Assembly: GCF_015910445.1 (NCBI RefSeq)
Contig: NZ_CP048882.1
Location: forward strand, 3,968,001-4,032,000
Source of the DNA: Streptomyces bathyalis
GTDB taxonomy: Bacteria; Actinomycetota; Actinomycetes; Streptomycetales; Streptomycetaceae
Length of the DNA stretch: 64,000 nt
Reading direction: 5' to 3'
The number at the start of each line of letters is the position of its first letter. Positions within the stretch are counted from its first letter, which is position 1. The notes under the pieces were generated by a model. The model was given only the letters and a program-made list of their open reading frames with translations, made no database searches and had not been told where the DNA came from. Positions 51,969 through 62,086 of this stretch are shown here, one piece after another. The translations under genes were made by a program, and so were the position numbers.

Positions 51969-54900
51969 CTCCCCTCACCCGCCTTCTCCTCCATGCACAG
52001 CCTGTGGACATGCGCGGCGTACGTGCGGACCGTCGGATGGCTGAAGACGTCGACCATGCGGAGCCGCGCCAGCCCGAAGCGCTCGGCCACCTGCTGGTGG
52101 ATGAGCGTGACGTGCAGGGACGCACCCCCGATGTCGAAGAGACGCTCGTCCGGGTCGAGGGAGTCGACCGTGATGACGTCGCGCCAGATCGCGGTGATCT
52201 GCTCCTGCACCGAGGCCGGATCGGGCACCGCGGCCCCCGGTTCGGCCGCCGGCACCTCCGCCTCCGCCTCCGCGCCCGGCTCGGGGGCCTCCGCCTGACG
52301 CCCGGCCTCCGGGGCGCCTTCGCCGACCGCCTGCGGCTCACCCTGCTGACCGCCCGCGTCCTGCACACCGCCCGCGGCCGGCGGGAGGGGCAGCGCCGTA
52401 CGGTCGATCTTGCCGCCCTCGGTGAGCGGGAAGCGTTCCAGGGCCATGAGCACGCGCGGCACCATGTACGCGGGCAGCCTGGCGGCGGCCACGTCGGTCA
52501 GCTCCCGTGGAGAGACCTCCTGGCCGGCGGCCGTCGTGTAGTACGCGGCCAGATAGGGGCTGCCGGGCCGGTCCTCGCGCCTGGTGACGACCGCGTGCGT
52601 GACGTGCGGGTGCGTGCGCAGGGCTGCCTCGATGTCGCCCGGCTCCACGCGGAAGCCGTACAGCTTGATCTGCTCGTCGGCGCGGCCCACGTAGTCGATG
52701 GTGCCGTCGGGCTGCCAGCGGGTGAGGTCGCCGGTCGCGTAGAGCCGTTCACCCGGGGGACCGTACGGATCGTCCGTGAAGCGCTCGGCGGACAGCTCCG
52801 GGCTGCCCAGGTAACCCTGGGCGAGCCCGGGCCCGCCCAGGTGGAGTTCGCCCACGACGCCGACCGGCACCGGCTGCCGGTGCCCGTCGAGGATGCGGAC
52901 CCGGGTGTTGGGGGTGGGGCGGCCGATCGGCACCGGTGCTGTGACCTCGTCCGGGGAGTTCATGACGTGGTACGTGGCGTACGTCGTGGCCTCGGTCGGC
53001 CCGTACGCGTCGATCAGCCGCATGCCCGGCGCCGCTTCGAGGGCGGCCGCGGCGAGCGCGGGATTGAGAACCTCACCGCCCACCACGAGCGTGTCGAGCC
53101 CGGAGAGCGAGGAGGGCGCCGCCTCCGCCTGACGGTGGAAGAGCGCCGTGGGCATGTCGGCGTGCGTGACCTCGTGCCGCGCCATGTGGGAGGCCAGCCC
53201 GTCGGGGGTGACCACGCCCGACGGCGGCAGGACGAGCCGCCCGCCGTTGCCCAGCGTGCCCCACATGTCGAACGTGACGAGGTCGAAGGAGAGGGACGCC
53301 ACGAGCAGCAGCCGCGTTCCGGTGCCGAGCCCGGCCCAGCGCGGTGCGCCGAGCGCGAGGTCGACGACGGCGCCGTGCGGGATCTGGACGCCCTTGGGCT
53401 TCCCGGTGGATCCCGACGTGTAGATGACGTACGCGATGTCCTCGCCGGTGATGGCGACGGCGGGCGCGCGGGCCGGGCCGGCCGCGATCGCCGCCCGGTC
53501 CTCGTCGAGGAGTTCCTCGGTGAGAGTGACGACGAGATCCGCGTCCTCGGCCATGAACGAGAGCCGGTGCTCGGGATAGGCCGGGTCGAGGGGCACATAC
53601 GCGCTGCCGGTCTTGAGGACGGCGAGGAAGGAGACGACCGCGTCGCTGCCGCGTGGCAGGCAGACGCCCACCCGTGAACCGGGCTCGGCACCCCGCTCGG
53701 CGAGATAGTGGGCCAACTGGTCCGATCGGCGCACCAGTTCCCGGTAGGTGAGCTCTTCCTCGTCCGTCACCAGTGCGACGGCCCCGGGCGTGGACTCCGC
53801 CCAGTGGTCGACCAGTTCGTGCACGCAGACAGCCGCGCCGGCCGTGCCGTGCGGGGCCGCCTCCGGCGGGCCGCCCGCGAACGTGCCGAGGATCTGTGCC
53901 TGTTCGGCCCCCGTCAGCATCGTCAGCTCCTGCACGGGCATGTCCGGCTCCGCGGTCGCGGACTCCAGGAGCGTCCGGAAGTGACCGAGCAGGCGCTCGA
54001 CGGTCGCCGCCCGGAACAGGTCGGTGCTGTACTCCGCGGTCAGGCGGAGGCCGCCCCCGGCGTCCGGGATGAGGTTGACGGTGAGGTCGAACTTGGCGAT
54101 GCCCGTGTCGTAGTACTCGAAGGCCGACTCGATCCCGGCGAACGTCATCTCGTGCCGGTAGATGTCCTCGGGGACGAGGCACACCTGGAGATAAGGGTTC
54201 TCCACCCCGGAGGTCCGGCGCAGTTCCTCCATCAGCAGCCCGTAGGGCGCCTGTTGGCGGGCGTAGGCACCGGTGACCGTCTGCCGGGTGCGGGTCAGCA
54301 GCTGCCGGAACGAGGGGGCGCCGCCGAGATCGGCGCGGAGCGGCAGCATGTTGAGGTAGTAGCCGACGGCTCCGGCCGTCCGTATCCGGTCGCGGCCGGA
54401 GAAGGGCGTGCCGACGGCCACGTCGTCGGTGCCGCAGTACCGGGAGAGCAGCACGTGGAGGGCCGCCAGGAACGCGCTGTAGCGGGTGGCCCCGCCGGAC
54501 CGGGCCAACTCCTCCACATCTTCGACCAGTTCGCGCGACAGGTGGCCGCGTACGAGCGCCCCGTTCCCCGAGGCCGTCTCCGGGCGCGGGAAGTCGGTGG
54601 GCAGATCCATCCTGTCCGGCAGGCCCGCGAGCTGCTCCCGCCAGTACGCCACGTCCTCGTCCACATGGCCGCCGGCGACCATCTCGTGCTGCCACAGGGC
54701 GAATTCGGCGTACTGTCCCTCGGGCGGGCCGAGGCCCTCCATGGAACCGGTCGTGTACTGCGTGTACAGCGTGGAGAGTTCGTCGAAGAGGATGTCCGCC
54801 GACGCCCCGTCGAACGCGCTGTGGTGCAGGGTCAGCACCAGCAGGTGCTCCTCGTCGCCGCACCGCACCAGGTGTGCGCGCAGGTGCCGGCCGCGGGAGA

Positions 54901-57247
54901 GCTCGAACGGTATGTGCACCGAGTCCCGTACGGCCTGCCGCAGTTCGGCGTCCCGGTCCCTGTCCGCCGCGGTGCTCAGATCCTCGGTGGTCAGCTCCAC
55001 CGGTTCCGCCGGGCGGACGATCTGCCGCAGCGCGCCGTCGCTCATGACGAGGTCGGTACGCAGGGCCTCGTGCCGCTCGACGACGGTGTCGAGCGCGTAG
55101 GAGAGCGCGTCCCGGTCGAGGGGACCGCGCAGGCGCAGCGCGAGGGGTTCGTTGTAGACGGTGCTGCCGGGGTGCAGCGAGTCGTGGAACCAGAGGCCGC
55201 GCTGCCCGTACGTCGCCGGGACGGGTTCGCCGGGCTGTGCGGCCCGTATCTGCGGAGGCTCGGCAGGGGCGGGGCCTGCCACGGCGCTCGGCGGCGACGT
55301 CTCGGCGAGCGTCCTGCTCACCACTTCCTGGAGGTCGCCGAGGTCGTCCGTCAGCAGGATGTCGAGCACCGGCACCGGCCTGCCCAGGCGCTCGGTGAGG
55401 GTGGCCGCCATCCGGCCCGCGGCGAGCGAGTCCCCGCCGTTCGCCAGGAAGGAGAGCCGGGGGTCCGCGGCGCCGGACGTGCCGCCCAGCACCTCGTTCC
55501 ACAGTCGCAGGAGTTCGGGCTCGACCGAGGTGTCCTGGGGGTGCTCGCCGGCCGCGGGGGCGAGGTCCGGGATGTGGGTGTCGGCGGCGAGGGCCGCCCT
55601 GTCGATCTTGCCGTGCTCGGTCAGCGGGAACCTCTCGCGCACGACGATCCGGTGGGGCACCGCGTACCAGGGCAGCCGCTCGAGGAGCTGCTTGCGCACG
55701 CGTGCCAGGTCGAGCGACTGGCCGGCCGGTCCGGGGGCGGGGACGACGTACGCGACGAGTTGATCGGCGCCGGAAGCGCCGCCGGTGCCGGTGCCGTCCG
55801 CCGCGGCGGCGGCGCCGGTGCCGCGTGCGCCTTCGCCTGTGCCGTCCGTGCCTTCGCCTGTGCCGTCCGTGCCTTCGGCAGGTGCCCCGGCCGCCGGCCG
55901 CTTGAGCACGACGGCCTGCGCGAGACCGGGCTGGTCGAGCAACGCGTGCTCCACGTCCCCCGGCTCGACCCGGTGACCGCGGATCTTGATCATGTGGTCG
56001 ACCCGGCCGAGGAAGGTGTGCACGCCGTCGCCGTCCACCCGGACGATGTCACCGGTGCGGTAGTAGGTCCCTTGCGTGCCGTCCTCCGCGGTGCGCGTGT
56101 AGAAGGCGGGCCGGTCCCCGTCCTGCGGGTGGATGTAGCGCCCGACTCCCACGCCGCCGATGTGCAGTTCTCCTCGTGTGCCCTCGGCGCCGTCCGCGAG
56201 GCCCGGCCCGTGTCCGTCCGTCGCCTCGGCTGCCTGGACCGCCGTGCCGTCAGGTTCCGCCTCCAGCGGCTCGACGAGCAGGTCGGTCGCCCGTATCGCC
56301 GTGCCGATGGGTGTTCGTTCCGGCCCCTCGTCGGCCTCCGTCACCTCGTACATCGACACGCACACCGACGCCTCGGTGGGGCCGTAACCGTTGATCAGCG
56401 TGAGTCCGGGAAGGGCCCGCTTGATCTCGCCGAGCAGACCCCGGGGTATGGGCTCGACGGCGACGATGATCCGCTCCAGCGACCGCAGGTCGAGCCCGGA
56501 CCGCAGCCCCTCGGCCAGGGCCGGGAGGAAGGCGGCGGGGACGTACGCGTGCCCGATGCGCTCCTCGGCCAGCCACTGCGAGAACTCCGCCGGGTGCCAG
56601 CGACGGCTGTCCGGCGTGACGACGAGTTCGCCACCGGTGGTCAGCGACGTCCACGTCTCCAGGACTGCCGCGTCGAACCCCGGGCTCGCGCACGTGCTGT
56701 ACCGGGTGCGCGGTGCGAGTTCGCGTCTGGCCACGCACTCGTCCAGGAGATTCAGGATGCCCTCGTGCCGGATCACGATCCCCTTGGGACTTCCCGTCGA
56801 GCCGGACGTGTAGATCACGTAGGCGTCGTCGGACGTCACCCGCGCCGAGTCCCCCCACGCCCCGGCGGAGACGTGCGAATGCGGGTCCGGTCCGCCGATC
56901 ACGGCGGCCGGGGCGGCGTCGGCGAGGATGCTGTCGATGCGCTGCCGGGGATAGGACAGATCGACCGGCAGATACGGCTTGCCGCAGCGCATCGCGGCGA
57001 GGGCGGCGCTCACCTGGTCAGGGCCGGGCTCGATCAGTACGGCGACGGGACCGGGGCGGTCCTCCACGAGCGGGCCCAGCTGCCGGGCGAGTGCGCGGGA
57101 GGAATCGCTGAGCGTGCGGTACGTCGCCTCGGCCGCGCCGGACCGGACGGCAATGGCCGACGGGTCACGCTCCGCTGCTGCGTCGAAGCGGCGCAGCAGC
57201 GTGTCCGTGCCCGACTGTGTCCTGGGGGTGACTGCCTGCTGTGTCAT
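51965..57247 (-). CDS. Dimodular NRPS, A-T-C-A-T
   Basis: 1760 residues. A1 (about 20-570): YVIYTSGSTGSPKG, NGYGPTEASVCV, YYRTGDIVRVDG, HGKIDRAAL, with FDAAVLETW at core A4, so position 235 is Asp as for alpha-amino acids. T1: NGGDSLAAGRM near 603. C (about 665-1100): LTLHHSAFDGAS (HHxxxDG). A2 (about 1150-1640): YVIYTSGSTGKPKG, FDLVTFDMWG, DAYGPTEATTY, GGKIDRTAL. T2: FDIGGASLHVTL near 1707. There is no N-terminal C domain, so A1-T1 is the loading module; no E domain or TE. Exact amino acids cannot be read safely. A1 holds a repetitive GTDGTGE insert. The gene is first in the cluster; promoter probably within 57248-57443. Confidence 0.93.
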   Translation of the reverse strand: MTQQAVTPRTQSGTDTLLRRFDAAAERDPSAIAVRSGAAEATYRTLSDSSRALARQLGPLVEDRPGPVAVLIEPGPDQVSAALAAMRCGKPYLPVDLSYPRQRIDSILADAAPAAVIGGPDPHSHVSAGAWGDSARVTSDDAYVIYTSGSTGSPKGIVIRHEGILNLLDECVARRELAPRTRYSTCASPGFDAAVLETWTSLTTGGELVVTPDSRRWHPAEFSQWLAEERIGHAYVPAAFLPALAEGLRSGLDLRSLERIIVAVEPIPRGLLGEIKRALPGLTLINGYGPTEASVCVSMYEVTEADEGPERTPIGTAIRATDLLVEPLEAEPDGTAVQAAEATDGHGPGLADGAEGTRGELHIGGVGVGRYIHPQDGDRPAFYTRTAEDGTQGTYYRTGDIVRVDGDGVHTFLGRVDHMIKIRGHRVEPGDVEHALLDQPGLAQAVVLKRPAAGAPAEGTDGTGEGTDGTGEGARGTGAAAAADGTGTGGASGADQLVAYVVPAPGPAGQSLDLARVRKQLLERLPWYAVPHRIVVRERFPLTEHGKIDRAALAADTHIPDLAPAAGEHPQDTSVEPELLRLWNEVLGGTSGAADPRLSFLANGGDSLAAGRMAATLTERLGRPVPVLDILLTDDLGDLQEVVSRTLAETSPPSAVAGPAPAEPPQIRAAQPGEPVPATYGQRGLWFHDSLHPGSTVYNEPLALRLRGPLDRDALSYALDTVVERHEALRTDLVMSDGALRQIVRPAEPVELTTEDLSTAADRDRDAELRQAVRDSVHIPFELSRGRHLRAHLVRCGDEEHLLVLTLHHSAFDGASADILFDELSTLYTQYTTGSMEGLGPPEGQYAEFALWQHEMVAGGHVDEDVAYWREQLAGLPDRMDLPTDFPRPETASGNGALVRGHLSRELVEDVEELARSGGATRYSAFLAALHVLLSRYCGTDDVAVGTPFSGRDRIRTAGAVGYYLNMLPLRADLGGAPSFRQLLTRTRQTVTGAYARQQAPYGLLMEELRRTSGVENPYLQVCLVPEDIYRHEMTFAGIESAFEYYDTGIAKFDLTVNLIPDAGGGLRLTAEYSTDLFRAATVERLLGHFRTLLESATAEPDMPVQELTMLTGAEQAQILGTFAGGPPEAAPHGTAGAAVCVHELVDHWAESTPGAVALVTDEEELTYRELVRRSDQLAHYLAERGAEPGSRVGVCLPRGSDAVVSFLAVLKTGSAYVPLDPAYPEHRLSFMAEDADLVVTLTEELLDEDRAAIAAGPARAPAVAITGEDIAYVIYTSGSTGKPKGVQIPHGAVVDLALGAPRWAGLGTGTRLLLVASLSFDLVTFDMWGTLGNGGRLVLPPSGVVTPDGLASHMARHEVTHADMPTALFHRQAEAAPSSLSGLDTLVVGGEVLNPALAAAALEAAPGMRLIDAYGPTEATTYATYHVMNSPDEVTAPVPIGRPTPNTRVRILDGHRQPVPVGVVGELHLGGPGLAQGYLGSPELSAERFTDDPYGPPGERLYATGDLTRWQPDGTIDYVGRADEQIKLYGFRVEPGDIEAALRTHPHVTHAVVTRREDRPGSPYLAAYYTTAAGQEVSPRELTDVAAARLPAYMVPRVLMALERFPLTEGGKIDRTALPLPPAAGGVQDAGGQQGEPQAVGEGAPEAGRQAEAPEPGAEAEAEVPAAEPGAAVPDPASVQEQITAIWRDVITVDSLDPDERLFDIGGASLHVTLIHQQVAERFGLARLRMVDVFSHPTVRTYAAHVHRLCMEEKAGEGS
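55829..55879. repeat. 21-bp tandem repeat inside NRPS A1
   Basis: gccttcgcctgtgccgtccgt occurs at 55829 and 55850, with a third partial copy from 55871. It encodes the in-frame GTDGTGE-type repeat between core motifs A8 and A10. Unit changes of 21 bp keep the frame, so copy number may vary between strains. Confidence 0.75.
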
Positions 57248-57443
57248 GGCGGATGCTCGCAGGGTCGGCGTATTTCACCCTGGCCACGCGGCCCCCGAGT
57301 TCCGATCGGACCGGTCACGATCGGACGTCTGCGGTCCGGTCCCGGTCCCTGGCGCCAGGTTGTTGCACTCACGTACCTCCAGCATATGCGCCGACGCGCG
57401 GAGGTACCCGGTCAACTCCGGTACGGGATACGGGCTCCCGAGG

Positions 57444-59891
57444 TCAGCCGTTGATCGGAAGCTCGAACCAGACCACCTTGCCGGAGGTCACGGACCGCGC
57501 TCCCCACTTCCCGGCGAGCTCGTTGACCAGCACCAGTCCCCGTCCCCACTGGCCGTCGGAGGTCAGCTCGGTACGGTGCGGCAGGCGCTCGTCGGCGTCC
57601 GAGACCTCCACCACCAGGCTTCCGCCCTTGGCCAGCTGGATCCCGACGTCTCCCCGTCCGTGCCGGAACGCGTTCGTGATCAGCTCGTTCGCCAGCAGCC
57701 GTGTCGTGTCCCGCAGGTCTTCGAGCCCCCAGTCGACCAGCGTCCGGTCTATGAGCCTGCGGGCGCGGGACGCCATGGCGGCCTCGGGCGGGAGGGTCCA
57801 GCGGACGCTGCGGTGTCCGGGCATGGGCGTGGCCCGTGCCATGAGGACCACGAGGTCGTCGCCCGCCGACCAGGGGGCGAGCTTGCCGACCACGTTGTCG
57901 CACCAGTCCTGCACCGAGAGGATGGACGGACCCGGTGCGGCCAGCGTGGACCTCAGGGACTCGATGCCCTCGTCGATGTCCTTGCCGCGCTGTTCGATCA
58001 GTCCGTCCGTGTAGAGCGCCAGCGTGCCGCCCTCGGGCAGCACCAGGTCGGTGACCGGGTAGTCGGGCACCCCGAGCCCGATGCCGAGCGGCACCCCGGG
58101 CTCCACGGGGATCAGCCCGGTGGAGCTGTCCCGGTGCCGCAGCATCGGCGGCGGGTGGCCCGCGCTCGCGATGCTGCACTCCCGGGTCACGGTGTTGTAC
58201 ACGGCGTACACGCATGTGGCGTGCTGCATCGCGGGGCTGATCTCCACGATGTTGTCGAGCCGCGTCAGCAGGTCGACCGGCTCCAGGTCGAGTCTCGCGA
58301 GCGTGTGCATCGCGGTGCGCAGCTGGCCCATGCCGGCCGCCGCGTGGATGTCGTGGCCCATCATGTCGCCGACGACCAGCGCGACGCGGTGGCCCGAGAG
58401 CGGGATGACGTCGAACCAGTCCCCGCCGACGTCGGCGAAACGGCTCGTGGACCAGTAGTGGTAGCCGATCTCCAGGCCCTGGCGTGCGGGTATGTCCTTC
58501 TCGCCCGGCAGCATGTTGCGCTGGAGCGCGAGCGCGGTCCGGCGCTCGTCGTCGTACATCCGGGCGTTGTCCAGGTTCAGCGCCGTGCGCGCGGCGAGTT
58601 CCTCCGCGACCCGCCTGTCGTCCTCGTCGAGGGGGTCGCGGTCCGCGGACCGGCCGAAGGTCACGAGTCCGAGGCACCGGCCGCGTGCCACCAGCGGCGT
58701 CATCACCACCGAACCCGGGGCGATCTCCCGGAGGCTCGGCAGGGCTTCCTCGGAGGAGAGTGCGGCGGCCTGCTCTCCCTGAAGCTTCTCGGCGTGCCAG
58801 GAGAGCCCCGAGAACAGGCTCGTGTGCGCGTGCGAGCCCACCGGGTGCACATGCCTTCCGCCGGATATGGCGGAGCGCGGCAGGCCCGAGGGGTCGTCCG
58901 GCGCGGCGCGTCCGGCGAGCAGGACCGTGGTCACCGGCCTGCCGGCGTCGGCGAACGCGCTGCCGTCGAGGAAATCGGTGCGTATCTCGACCGTGGCGAC
59001 GTCGGCGAAGTCCGGCACGACGAATTCGGTCAGCTCGCGGGCGGTCTTCGTCATGTCCAGGGTGGTGCCGACCTTGTTGCCGGCCTGGTTGACCATGTCG
59101 AGCCTCTGGCGCACGGCGGACGCCTCCAGCAGGGCGGTCTGCCGCTGCGTGACGTCGACGATCAGACCGCCCAGGCCCAGTACGCGGCCGTCCCCGGAGG
59201 TCAGACGGAAGAACGTCACCGACCAGACGTGGTCACGGTCCCGGTGACCCTCCGTACGGCCGGAGATCAGGACGTTGTGCAGCGGTTCGCCCGTCTCCAG
59301 GACCTTGCGCAGGTGCTTCTCGTACTCGCCCCGGTCCGCGGGCCGGACGATCTCGCTGACGCTGCGGCCGACGTGCTCCTCTGCCGGGATCCCGTTGAAG
59401 TCGGCCAGCACGTCGTTGACCATGACGTACCGCAGATCGGTGTCGAGGATCCCCATGCCGTGCGGGGAGGTCTGGACGAAGGCGTCCATGAAGTCCGGAT
59501 GGTCGCCGTTCGGGACCCGCGTGACGCCGCCTCCCTCGGCCTCTCCCTGGCCGTCGTCCTGTGCGAGGTCGCTGACCTCGCACAGGAGGCCGGTGGTGGA
59601 CTTTCCTCCGGGTTTGCCCGTCGGGTCGCCCTGTCTCAGCGGGGAACAGGTCAGCAGCACGTCCTGCTGCGCGCCGTCACCGAACGTCATGGGCACGACC
59701 CGGCTGGAGTCCTTCCCGGCCGCCGCGCGCCCCTTGGCCTCGGCCAGCGCGCTCAGGGCCGTCTCCGCGAAGAGCACGCGGCAGTGGCGGCCGAGCACGT
59801 TGGCGGCCGGCCTGCCGAACCATGCGGCGGCAGCGGGGCTCCATGAAGTCACGTGCGCCGCGTGATCCAGAGTGAACGAGGCTCTAGGCAT
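57444..59891 (-). CDS. PAS/GAF/SpoIIE-type phosphatase with C-terminal HATPase
   Basis: 815 residues from the ATG at 59891. Domains in order: degenerate PAS (1-90), PAS (about 150-265, GILDTDLRYVMVNDVLADFN), GAF (about 290-450), PP2C-type SpoIIE phosphatase (about 470-690, GGDWFDVIPLSG, VVGDMMGHDIHAAAGM, LYTDGLIEQRG), and a GHKL kinase (LLANELITNAFRHG, GRGLVLVNELAG). It is a partner-switching regulator that would control anti-anti-sigma phosphorylation in response to a PAS/GAF signal. The stop lies 197 bp from the NRPS start, same strand. Confidence 0.9.
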   Translation of the reverse strand: MPRASFTLDHAAHVTSWSPAAAAWFGRPAANVLGRHCRVLFAETALSALAEAKGRAAAGKDSSRVVPMTFGDGAQQDVLLTCSPLRQGDPTGKPGGKSTTGLLCEVSDLAQDDGQGEAEGGGVTRVPNGDHPDFMDAFVQTSPHGMGILDTDLRYVMVNDVLADFNGIPAEEHVGRSVSEIVRPADRGEYEKHLRKVLETGEPLHNVLISGRTEGHRDRDHVWSVTFFRLTSGDGRVLGLGGLIVDVTQRQTALLEASAVRQRLDMVNQAGNKVGTTLDMTKTARELTEFVVPDFADVATVEIRTDFLDGSAFADAGRPVTTVLLAGRAAPDDPSGLPRSAISGGRHVHPVGSHAHTSLFSGLSWHAEKLQGEQAAALSSEEALPSLREIAPGSVVMTPLVARGRCLGLVTFGRSADRDPLDEDDRRVAEELAARTALNLDNARMYDDERRTALALQRNMLPGEKDIPARQGLEIGYHYWSTSRFADVGGDWFDVIPLSGHRVALVVGDMMGHDIHAAAGMGQLRTAMHTLARLDLEPVDLLTRLDNIVEISPAMQHATCVYAVYNTVTRECSIASAGHPPPMLRHRDSSTGLIPVEPGVPLGIGLGVPDYPVTDLVLPEGGTLALYTDGLIEQRGKDIDEGIESLRSTLAAPGPSILSVQDWCDNVVGKLAPWSAGDDLVVLMARATPMPGHRSVRWTLPPEAAMASRARRLIDRTLVDWGLEDLRDTTRLLANELITNAFRHGRGDVGIQLAKGGSLVVEVSDADERLPHRTELTSDGQWGRGLVLVNELAGKWGARSVTSGKVVWFELPING

Positions 59892-60054
59892 GTTCTTCCA
59901 TGACGGTGGTGGACGAATTGCCCGTTTTTGTAGTGTATGGGCCGAATCACGCTCCCGCCCGGCGGTCACGTCGACGCCGGACCGCTCGGCTTCCGCCCCC
60001 GGGATCACCCCGTGAACCCGTGACGAGCGGCTACGGGGACAGGGGCGGGCACCC

Positions 60055-61278
60055 TCAGCCGGGCGCACCCTTCAGCCGTCTGACGGCGTCCGCCAGCACG
60101 TCTTGCTGCTTGCAGAAGGCGAAGCGGACGAAGGGGGCGCCCGCCGCCTCGTGGTCGTAGAAGACCTGCGTCGGTACGGCCACGACGCCGCAGCGTTCGG
60201 GCAGCGCGAGGCAGAAGTCGATGCCGGAGCTCTCACCCAGGGGGCGGATGTCGGTCGTGACGAAGTAGGTGCCCGGTGCGCGGAAGACGCCGAACCCGGC
60301 CTCCGCGAGTCCCTCGGAGAGCAGGTCACGCTGGGCGCGCAGGTCCTCACGCAGCTGCGTGTAGTAGCTGTCGGGCAGGGCGAGCGCCTCGGCGACCGCG
60401 TACTGGAACGGTCCGGCCGAGACATATGTGAGGAACTGCTTCGCGGAGCGCACCGCGCTCACCAGCTCCGGCGTCGACGTCACCCAGCCGACCTTCCAGC
60501 CCGTGAAGGAGAAGGCCTTGCCGGCCGAGCTGATCGTGACGGTGCGCTCGCGCATGCCGGGGAACGACGCGATCGGGATGTGCTCGCCCTCGTAGACGAG
60601 ATGCTCGTAGACCTCGTCGGTGACCGCCAGCAGGCCCCGCTCGACGCAGAGTTCCGCGATCGCCGCAAGCTCGTCGCGGCTGAGCACGGTGCCGGTGGGG
60701 TTGTGCGGGGTGTTGAGCAGGATCAGTCGCGTGCGGTCGGTGACGGCGTCGCGCAGCTCGTCCAGATCCAGCCGGAAGGTGCCCTCACCCTGCGCGCCGC
60801 CCTCCGAGGGGGACGGCCGCAGCGTCACGGGGACGCGGGTGCCGCCGGCCATGGCGATGGCGGCGGCGTAGGAGTCGTAGTAGGGCTCCAGGGCGATGAC
60901 CTCGTCGCCGGGCTCGAGGAGCGCGAGCAGTGCCGCGGTGATGGCCTCGGTGGCGCCGGCGGTGACCAGAACCTCGGTCTCCGGGTCGGGGTCGAGGCCC
61001 AACTGCCCGTACCAGCGCCGCTGATGGGCGGCGACTGCCGTGCGCAGCTCAGGGATGCCGGGGCCGGGCGGGTACTGGTTCCCGCGTCCGTCGCGCAGCG
61101 CCCGTACGGCGGCCTCGCGCACCGCTTCGGGGCCGTCGGTGTCGGGGAAGCCCTGTCCCAGGTTGATCGCGCCCGTGCGGACGGCGAGAGCGGACATCTC
61201 CGCGAAGATCGTGGTGCCGAACTCCGCGAGGCGCCGGTTGAGCAGCGGGCGACCCGGGACTCCCTGATCAGCTGTCAT
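60055..61278 (-). CDS. Class I/II PLP-dependent aminotransferase
   Basis: 407 residues from the ATG at 61278, with AGGA 8 nt upstream; an ATG at 61287 is also possible. Fold-type I signatures: INLGQGFPDTDGP, NTPHNPTGTVL, VTDEVYEHLVY, the PLP Lys in SSAGKAFSFTGWKVGW, and a C-terminal Arg in PFVRFAF. It is close to N-succinyldiaminopimelate, methionine or kynurenine aminotransferases; the exact substrate is not decidable. Likely a core gene and not part of the NRPS cluster. Confidence 0.88.
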   Translation of the reverse strand: MTADQGVPGRPLLNRRLAEFGTTIFAEMSALAVRTGAINLGQGFPDTDGPEAVREAAVRALRDGRGNQYPPGPGIPELRTAVAAHQRRWYGQLGLDPDPETEVLVTAGATEAITAALLALLEPGDEVIALEPYYDSYAAAIAMAGGTRVPVTLRPSPSEGGAQGEGTFRLDLDELRDAVTDRTRLILLNTPHNPTGTVLSRDELAAIAELCVERGLLAVTDEVYEHLVYEGEHIPIASFPGMRERTVTISSAGKAFSFTGWKVGWVTSTPELVSAVRSAKQFLTYVSAGPFQYAVAEALALPDSYYTQLREDLRAQRDLLSEGLAEAGFGVFRAPGTYFVTTDIRPLGESSGIDFCLALPERCGVVAVPTQVFYDHEAAGAPFVRFAFCKQQDVLADAVRRLKGAPG

Positions 61279-61588
61279 GGCGGTCATCCTGAGGGAAGCG
61301 TCCGCGTTCCTCAACTCCCTGTCCGTAGCGCAGGGCGCCCGCCGCGCCGCGGCCGTCCGCGCCCGCGCGGGATCACGACCGCCGAACGGCCGCAGCAGGC
61401 CGGATCGCCCCCCTTCGCGGTGATCACGGCACCGGCGCTCACCTGCGACGCGATGACCGTCTCCCGCTCTCGGGCAGTTGGACGGTCACCTGGCGGCGGC
61501 AGCCCATCTGCCGTGCGGCGGGACGCACGCCCCCCGCGGTGCCGCGAGGATCCGGTCGCGGCACCGCGGGGTCAGGGTGTGTGTGCGG

Positions 61589-62086
61589 TCAGAGCTGGCC
61601 GCGGATGGCGCCTGCGGGGAACTCCGCGTTGTGGACGTTGGTGTAGAAGAAGAACGGGTTCCGCTTGATGCCTTCCAGCTCCCAGTAGGTCAGCACGGTC
61701 GCTTGGTTGGCCGGGGTCTGCGTCCGCTGCGCGCGGATGCAGCCCTGGGAAGAGCCGTCCACCGGGGGCGTGTTCAGGGTGACGATGACCGGGCCCGCCT
61801 CGCCTCGCTGCCCGATGTGGATGTGGGCCGCGGTGGGGGTGGCGATGTCCTGGACGCTGAGCCTGTAGCAGAGCTTGCCGTGCGAGATGCGGTACACGAA
61901 CCGGCCGGTGCCGTCGGGGTCGCCCGGGTCGGGGACCTCCTGCGCACCGTCGAGATTCACTACGTGCGGCCTGCCGTGGCCGCCGGCGGGATCGGCCTGG
62001 GGGGTGGCGGTTGCGGTGCCGGCCGTCGAGGCCAGCAGGGCGGCGGCGCCGAGCGCGGCCGCGGTGGCAGCAGTGGATACGCGCAT
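61589..62086 (-). CDS. Secreted CHRD-domain protein
   Basis: 165 residues. Signal peptide AATAAALGAAALLASTAGTATA. The CHRD-like domain runs from VVNLDGAQEVPDPGDPDGTG to EFPAGAIRGQL, with the His pair AAHIHIG typical of this family. The domain is named after chordin and is common in secreted bacterial proteins of unknown role. Confidence 0.82.
   Translation of the reverse strand: MRVSTAATAAALGAAALLASTAGTATATPQADPAGGHGRPHVVNLDGAQEVPDPGDPDGTGRFVYRISHGKLCYRLSVQDIATPTAAHIHIGQRGEAGPVIVTLNTPPVDGSSQGCIRAQRTQTPANQATVLTYWELEGIKRNPFFFYTNVHNAEFPAGAIRGQL

Noticed and set aside
53708..57454. Very long plus-strand open frame opposite the NRPS (and similar ones opposite the EtfD-like gene, dnaK, clpB, the PKS and the SpoIIE phosphatase)
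   Set aside because: They are by-products of third-position GC bias. They contain no domains, are Arg/Gly/Val-rich, and overlap genes with unmistakable motifs.
60055..61278. Aminotransferase as part of the NRPS-PKS cluster
   Set aside because: It is separated by a signalling gene, resembles general core aminotransferases, and lies in what seems a conserved chromosomal order.
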